Below, one piece after another: positions 58,394 through 64,000 of a stretch of DNA of 64,000 bases. The DNA is from Topomyia yanbarensis (lineage: Eukaryota; Arthropoda; Insecta; Diptera; Culicidae). The notes beneath the pieces are model-generated. The model was not told where the DNA came from, searched no databases, and saw only the letters and a list, made by a program, of their open reading frames with translations. The DNA is taken from the NCBI RefSeq assembly GCF_030247195.1, contig NC_080672.1:87627113-87691112 (forward strand), written 5' to 3'. Positions within the stretch are counted from its first letter, which is position 1, and each line of letters opens with the position of its first letter. The position numbers and the translations under genes were made by a program.

Positions 58394-59545
58394 TTTACAC
58401 CGACTTATCTGCAGCTTTCGATAAGTAATAAGAGATGGCGTTTGGTCACGGATCTTCTGGGCAAAAAACACGAACAATATTATCTTAGTCAAGTTGGTTT
58501 GAACATTTAGACGGAAAAAACAACGCACTGATCTACAACAGACGGTCCCCGCACACATCACTAGCAGACTGAGCAAGCATTGCCAAACGCCATCTCTTAT
58601 TACTGAAAACAAAGTGGTCGTTCATCTTTCTAGCTTTCGATAGGATAAATCACGATATCGCAATCGCAAAAATGTAGAGATTCGGAATAAATGGTAGTGT
58701 TTTGCAGTTGTTTCGATCCTACCTCACAGACCGAGAGAAAGCGGTTATCATAGAAGTTTGTCAGGCCCCGCTCCTTCACTTGTACGTCAGGAATACCACA
58801 AGGAAACCACTTGGGACCGTTGATGTTTCTGCTATACTTCAATGATGTACATCTAGTTCTGAAGACTCCACGATTGTCCTCCACAGATGATCTCAAGATA
58901 TTTCGCCTAATTCGTTCAATTGAAGATTGTAGATTTCTCCAACAGCAGCTTGATGTCTTTGCTGATAAGTGTAATACGAACCGCATGTGCGTGAACCTGA
59001 AGAAGTGTTCGGTAATATCATTTTCACGGAAAAATGATTCAATTCATTTTAACTACCATCTATTAGAAACAGACATTGAACGCGTCAGTCACGTCAAAGA
59101 TCTGGGAGTGATTCTGGTTTCTCGACTTACGTTTAAACATCACGTCTACGATGCAGTTGGTAAAGCATCTCGAACACTGGGTGAATCTTCAGGATATCCA
59201 TAAAAATTACGCATATCTATTGTCTCAAATCACTCCACTGCTCTTTATCGCGATCAATCCTAGAATATTGCTCCGAAGTGGAAGTGGAGTCCAAACTACA
59301 ATAACAGCGTTGAGAGAATAGAGTTCGTTCAGCGTCGCTTTTTACGTTTCGCGCTTCGTAGATTGCCATGGAGAGACTACTTCCTGGCTACCCCGCTATG
59401 AAAACCGGCGTCAGCTGATTCAACTAGAGCCCCTACATATTCAAAGGAGTACTGCAAGAGTTTTGTTCATTGCTGGCACTCTGCAAGGTCGTATTGATGC
59501 CCCATCTATTTTAGAACAAATCACCATAAACGTCACACCTCGAGT
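58388..59545 (+). pseudogene. Jockey-type LINE reverse transcriptase relic, plus strand
   Basis: The plus strand reads DVVYTDLSAAFD (RT motif A), then after an insertion FDRINHDIAIAK, NGSVLQLFRSYLTDREKAV, SGIPQGNHLGPLMFLLYFND (GxPQG box), STDDLKIF (degraded xADD box, the A being T), KKCSVISFSRK, HVKDLGVILVSRLTFKHH, then LEYCSEVWSP and ERIEFVQRRFLRFALRRLPW. Stops and shifts interrupt it. It ends where the 59.5-kb palindrome starts. Confidence 0.85.
58424..58630. mobile_element. 207-bp insertion in the LINE RT with 11-bp duplication
   Basis: AGCTTTCGATA, coding for the AFD of RT motif A, occurs at 58413-58423 and again at 58631-58641. Between them lie AGTAATAAGAGATGGCGTTT and its exact inverse near 58585-58604 (22-bp arms, 58424-58445 and 58583-58604). 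About 26 bp lie between the right inverted arm and the duplication, so the element is not a plain terminal-repeat MITE. Family unknown. Confidence 0.75.
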
Positions 59546-59547
59546 CA

Positions 59548-61067
59548 GAGGAATTCCACGAAGATCCGTCCGAAAATCTTTAAAATCGTGACCGACCATC
59601 TTAGATTCCAATGAAACTTTACACGTTTCACCGTCATGCAAGACTAAATATTTTCCACAGGTAATAAGATTATTTTGGCTCAAGAGCAACTTTTCAAAAA
59701 GGCGTAAACGTTTCTACGTGTGTGAATTTCAAATTTTTTTTGTTCGATTACTGTATTTTATACAGCAAAACTATCTGAGAACGAGTTACAGGGAATAAAT
59801 ACTTCTGTCTGAAAAAAAATATACAATGAAAAAAATGTTGTGTCATTTTTCAAAAAAACAAAAATTTATGATAAAAATTTAAATTGCAGAAAAACTCATT
59901 TTTTAAAATTTTTTATATTTTGTTACCAAAAACCTAAAGAGAAAAGAAACATTTTGAATGTGATTGCATGATGGAGAAAAAATCGGTAAAAAAGTTTTCC
60001 TAACAATAACTTCGTACATGTTTTTAAATTTCATACTAATAGGTATATACAATTGTGATTCTATTACACCATTTGAAATCAAAATGCATTTAACAAAAAT
60101 CTTCCAAAATGCGATAGTTTTCGAGATATTTGATATTTTGCTGCTTCAAAAACAATTAATTCGTGTAATTATGCTCTTTTTAAAGTTATTCGCGTTAACC
60201 CATCAAAAAATGTCAAAAATTTAATGTTCATCGTTTTAAAGACGTAAAAGCAACCTTTTTAGTGTATTTGGATCATGGAGAAGCTTTCAATAAAAAAGTT
60301 TTCTTAACAACAACTTTTGTCATTTTTTTATAATTCTTACTATTTGCAGTCAAAAAAACAATTTTCTGTTTGAGTATGATTCTAAACGTCATTTTAAATC
60401 GAAATGCTCTTAACAAAATTTTCTAAAATGTAGTAGTTCTCGAGATATTTTAACTTTTGTTTTAACAACACAATTATTTTGTTTTATTGCGACCTTTTCA
60501 TAAGTTAGTCGCGTTTCTCCATCAACAATAATAGGTTTTTCAAAAGGCCCGTAAACTTTCGTGCAACTTTCTCTTTGACATCAAGGCGATATTGTGAAAC
60601 ATTTTAAAGTTACATGAAAACAATCAACATATGATTCAGCTATATAGTTTAATCAACAGACCCTATGGTTGAAATGTTTCTTTTCTCTTTAGGTTTTTTG
60701 TAACAAAATATAAAAAATTTAAAAAAATGAGTTTTTTCGCAATTTAAATTTTTATCATAAATTTTTGTTTTTTTGAAAAATGACACAACATTTTTTTCAG
60801 TGTATATTTTTGTCGGACAGAAGTATTCATTCCCTGTAACTTGTTCTCAGATAGTTTTGCTGTATAAAATACAGTAATCGAACAAAAAAATTTGAAATTC
60901 ATTCACGTAGAAACGTTTACACCCTTTTGAAAAATTACTCTTGTATCAAAATATTCCAATTGCCAGAGAATATCATGGAGATTCATACAGCGAACACACC
61001 TGCAACGTTTCGTTCGAATCGATGATGGTCATATTTTGCGGTCGGCCGGTTTCTCATGGAATCCCTC
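59548..61067. repeat. Palindromic repeat, copy B, 1.5 kb
   Basis: Arms 59548-59955 and 60672-61067 are inverted; landmarks are ACGTTTCTACGTG/CACGTAGAAACGT, ACTGTATTTTATACAGC and its inverse, and CAAAAATTTATGATAAAAAT. The loop has two related direct sub-repeats (about 59968-60240 and 60272-60540) sharing AAAAGTTTTC, TTAACAA and TTTCGAGATATTT. Copy A at 16920-18165 contains the two sub-repeats and one arm. No frame. Confidence 0.85.
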
Positions 61068-63531
61068 AGCACTACGCAACAACATTATGCTCAGATTACC
61101 ATTCCACTGGCACTAGCTATAGTATGTATGGAGCCATCATTGGTCTGCAACGAATTTTAACCAGTCAGCTTCAGCAATCGATTTCAACGTCTCTCGACAA
61201 ACTCTGCGTACATGTTTCAAAAGACTTGTTCGTTTGCACACAGCAAAAAAAAACGAGTGCAAATTCAAACACGGATAACGCTGTTTAATCGCTTTTTATA
61301 CCGTCCGGACGTTATGGTCATGATGTTGCTCGTTTGGCAAGCGAGTGACGAATGATTCAAACGGGCAAGCTACACCACTATTTTTAACTTCACGTATTTT
61401 ATATCTCTCTCCCATCCCCCATATTGACGGCTTTGGCTAACCAACGAGCGATTGACTGCGTTTGACGGCCAACCCCAATCAGCTGCTAGGGCGTCAAAAA
61501 ACAAACTGCTAGACCATGCCTTACACACTCAATTCGCCTCGGTAATTTTCCAACAGCTGTGAAGTCAGTAAATCTAGAAACTGATATCTCAGTAAAGTGA
61601 GATTTGTTTGCTGATTTTCGGAGAAATATTTTCCGAGTCACGGCCCTCAAACGTCACTTTTACTGAGATCTCAGCAAAAAAATTGTTTGCTGAATTTCAG
61701 CTGTTGAGATTTCGGCAAAAGATGTAAAAAAAAGCTGAGATTCGGCAAAGAAAATTATGTGTGTATACGTCTGTCGCAGCTCATTTGACGACAAAAGGGC
61801 CGTGCTGACAACTCTAGCTAGCTCGGTCAAATAGTACTAACCAATCATGATTCAGTTAATGTTAATGCTTTCACGAAATCCATTATTTCTGTAATTATCG
61901 CTAACTGCACATTCTTAAAAATTAATTACATTAGTTAGTTGTCGTACATATTTCCAGTGTAAACATCAGACGGCGCAAATGCCAGATATTCATGTTAAAA
62001 ATCAGATAAAAGATCGACCGAAAATATTGAAACCTATTGAAACGTTAGAAGTATTCTACTTCAAAATATAAAAAACCGACTTAATCCACCTAGCAGTGAG
62101 ATGATGCATTTCTAACACATACTACTGTTAGATCGCCCATTAGTTTGCAGAGCTCATGCGAAGTAGACGCCCAACTAGAGGTGTGATAGCTTAACCGATT
62201 GCCGTAAAAAAATATATGTAGTAGACCTCAAATCAATGAAACAAGTTATATTAAAAAATTAATAGAGGAAAAAATGGAAAAAAGTTGTCAGATTCATAAA
62301 GTAGGTAGAATCCCTAACTGCAATCAAATTAATAAAATAAAAAAATCAGCTCATTAAATGTAAAATTAGACAAAATTGCTTGAGCATGAGCATGACCACA
62401 ATTCGTAGTTACTATTCCACGATTTAACAGAACAAGGGAAATTTCACAGAGAATCACCGAATGCAGCCTGCGAGTAGCTATCGATTCTTAATGCGCACGT
62501 TTCGGGAGCGCTTTACTTTGGAATTCCAATAACGGCGCCAGCCACGTTCTTACAGTCATCGGGAAAGGAAAGGAATGTTAGTGTGACCGCATCTCCACGT
62601 TTGTCTTCGGGGAGGAGTTTTTGTTAGTGGGGTGAGGTAAAGAGTTACACGAATCTGGGTTAACCTAGATAAGTGATACAATCTATGCAACTCTCACAGG
62701 TGTTATATTGCTATATACGTATATTGCTCTGGGCAATCGGCTACCGACAATTAATGATAGACAAATCGTTTGTTAAATTAATTCGGAAATTCTCAGTTTG
62801 CAAAAAATGAGCGTCGGAAGTATTACATAGCTACTAAGGTATAATAGAATCAAACGAAATGCGAGCGATTTTAATAGTCCTTAATTCCGGTGATACTCGA
62901 CATTGCAATAATAATGTAATATAATGTAAAGCGATTATTTTTGCTTTATTTGAAAATTTCGTAATACAAATAATATTTATTATTTTTTACTAGTGGCAAT
63001 GAAACGATTATTTCTTCACAAATGTTTGAAAAAATACATATTTGTATTCAATAAATATTAGCGATTGTTTTGTGCTACCTGCAGTGCATTTTGATCTGAA
63101 TAAAACAAAAATTACCTAATTATCCAAATCGACCAACTTTGTATGCTGAATACATAACCGAAGACACGCATGCGTAATTTTTAAAGGTTCCTGTTAAAAA
63201 TACAAGAAGTAATAGTAAACAAAAAGAACAACAAGAGATCACTTCACTATTTTAATACAACAACATAATACTACACAACTCAGAAGATGTAAGAATTGAA
63301 GAAGAGACCTCCATTGTGTCGCCTCTTACCGCAATAATCAAATTATAACATTATTGTTCACATGATCTCGATACGCGCACATGATGAAATATGGGATATG
63401 ACAATAAAAAATACCTGTGCCACTCATAACGGTATGTTACTAAGTATATGGAAATTAACATGATAACAATTAATATAATGAATGTGATTTAATAGAATAA
63501 AAGAAAACTAATAAACAATTAAATGAAACAT
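61068..63531. other. Mostly single-copy DNA with one small repeat-like patch
   Basis: Around 61575-61765, phrases such as ACTGAGATCTCAGCAAA, TTGTTTGCTGA and GCTGAGATTCGGCAAA repeat in both orientations and look like a small foldback remnant. The rest is AT-rich without recognised features. Confidence 0.4.
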
Positions 63532-63690
63532 TTGTTCTTCATGCTGACATGATTGCCGATGTTCCCGTTCTCTCCCGCGGACTGTCAACTCTCAATTATC
63601 AAACACAATTCATCAATCATGGTTCCACTCAGACAAAACCATGCGTATTTCTCACCTATATTAAATACGCTATTGATTAGCACACCTATC
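63532..63690 (+). repeat. Repeat shared with 47110-47245
   Basis: TTGTTCTTCATGCTGACATG, TCTCAATTATC, ACCATGCGTATTTCTC and ATATTAAATAC follow the same order as the 47-kb copy. No frame is shared. Confidence 0.55.
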
Positions 63691-63804
63691 CTATCAGTAA
63701 ATACACGCTCCACTACAATGCCACCAAATCAACATGTAAAATTACGGTAAAAGATATGCAACCCACGCGTTGTGTTAGGATATTGTTTGGCGAGAGACCA
63801 CAGC

Positions 63805-63979
63805 CAATGCTGCTACAGTGAAATCAATGTTCTAAGCTAAAAAATCTGTGTCCCATCTGTGATGATCGAAACACACATTAAGTGTTGTAAATATGTGGTC
63901 TGTCAAATAAAATCTGTGTCGGACAAAAAATCCAAAAATCTGTGGCATTACAGAAATATTTGTGAATGTGGCTACCCTG
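63805..63979. mobile_element. hAT-type MITE, shorter relative of the 28.3-kb copy
   Basis: The right end GAATGTGGCTACCCTG and AATCTGTG-rich interior match the 28329-28567 MITE in reverse. ACCACAGC (63797-63804) and ACCACATC (63980-63987) give an 8-bp duplication with one mismatch. The left end is decayed. Confidence 0.78.
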
Positions 63980-64000
63980 ACCACATCCACCTCTTCAAAT

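Noticed and set aside
60941..61288. 115-codon plus-strand frame
   Set aside because: Its first part is the right arm of the 59.5-kb palindrome, so it is repeat sequence read by chance.

Overview
The window is eukaryotic, AT-rich, repeat-dominated DNA. RNase-H-bearing and Jockey- and RTE-type LINE remnants, Tc1 and pogo transposase relics, hAT-type MITEs, a tRNA-derived SINE and many long foldback repeats suggest an insect, most probably a culicine mosquito. That assignment is inference from repeat content; no host protein-coding gene could be recognised. Almost all short open frames in the window are accidental or fall inside repeats.

Layout. 1-3986: 3' two thirds or more of a LINE with an intact endonuclease-RT-RNase H frame, AATAAA and poly(A). 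3987-6617: apparently single-copy DNA. 6.6-9.2 kb: a ~127-bp tandem array, then a 1.37-kb palindrome. 9.2-19.5 kb: mostly unannotatable DNA with small MITEs, decayed LINE ORF1-like fragments and a dispersed repeat (16.9-18.2 kb) that carries a 192-bp 5'-truncated LINE tail with a 13-bp target duplication. 19.5-21.8 kb: a foldback element whose arms enclose an 862-bp octamer satellite, followed by a second palindrome. 22.9-33.1 kb: hAT MITEs, a ~117-bp satellite, pogo and Tc1 relics, with a long single-copy block at 23.8-27.4 kb. 34.7-41.0 kb: an RTE relic, a 3.4-kb AGATCT-rich satellite with higher-order repeats, and a Jockey-type relic on the minus strand. 41-44.4 kb: single-copy DNA. 44.4-49.9 kb: several foldback elements nested in copies of one dispersed block repeat, including a SINE inserted in one arm of a palindrome. 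50.1-51.2 kb: strand-asymmetric G+T-rich DNA. 51.7-53.6 kb: a pentamer satellite fused to a Jockey-type relic. 53.7-57.5 kb: single-copy DNA. 57.5-61.1 kb: a LINE relic with insertions, then another palindrome. 61.1-64 kb: mostly single-copy DNA with one more hAT MITE.

The window is best read as layered transposon insertions separated by single-copy spacer (intergenic or intronic, not decidable here). Most noteworthy are the density of long palindromes (at least six of about 0.3-2 kb), three large simple satellites each touching or lying inside a transposon relic, and several insertions whose order can be read from target duplications and from empty sites present in the same window.
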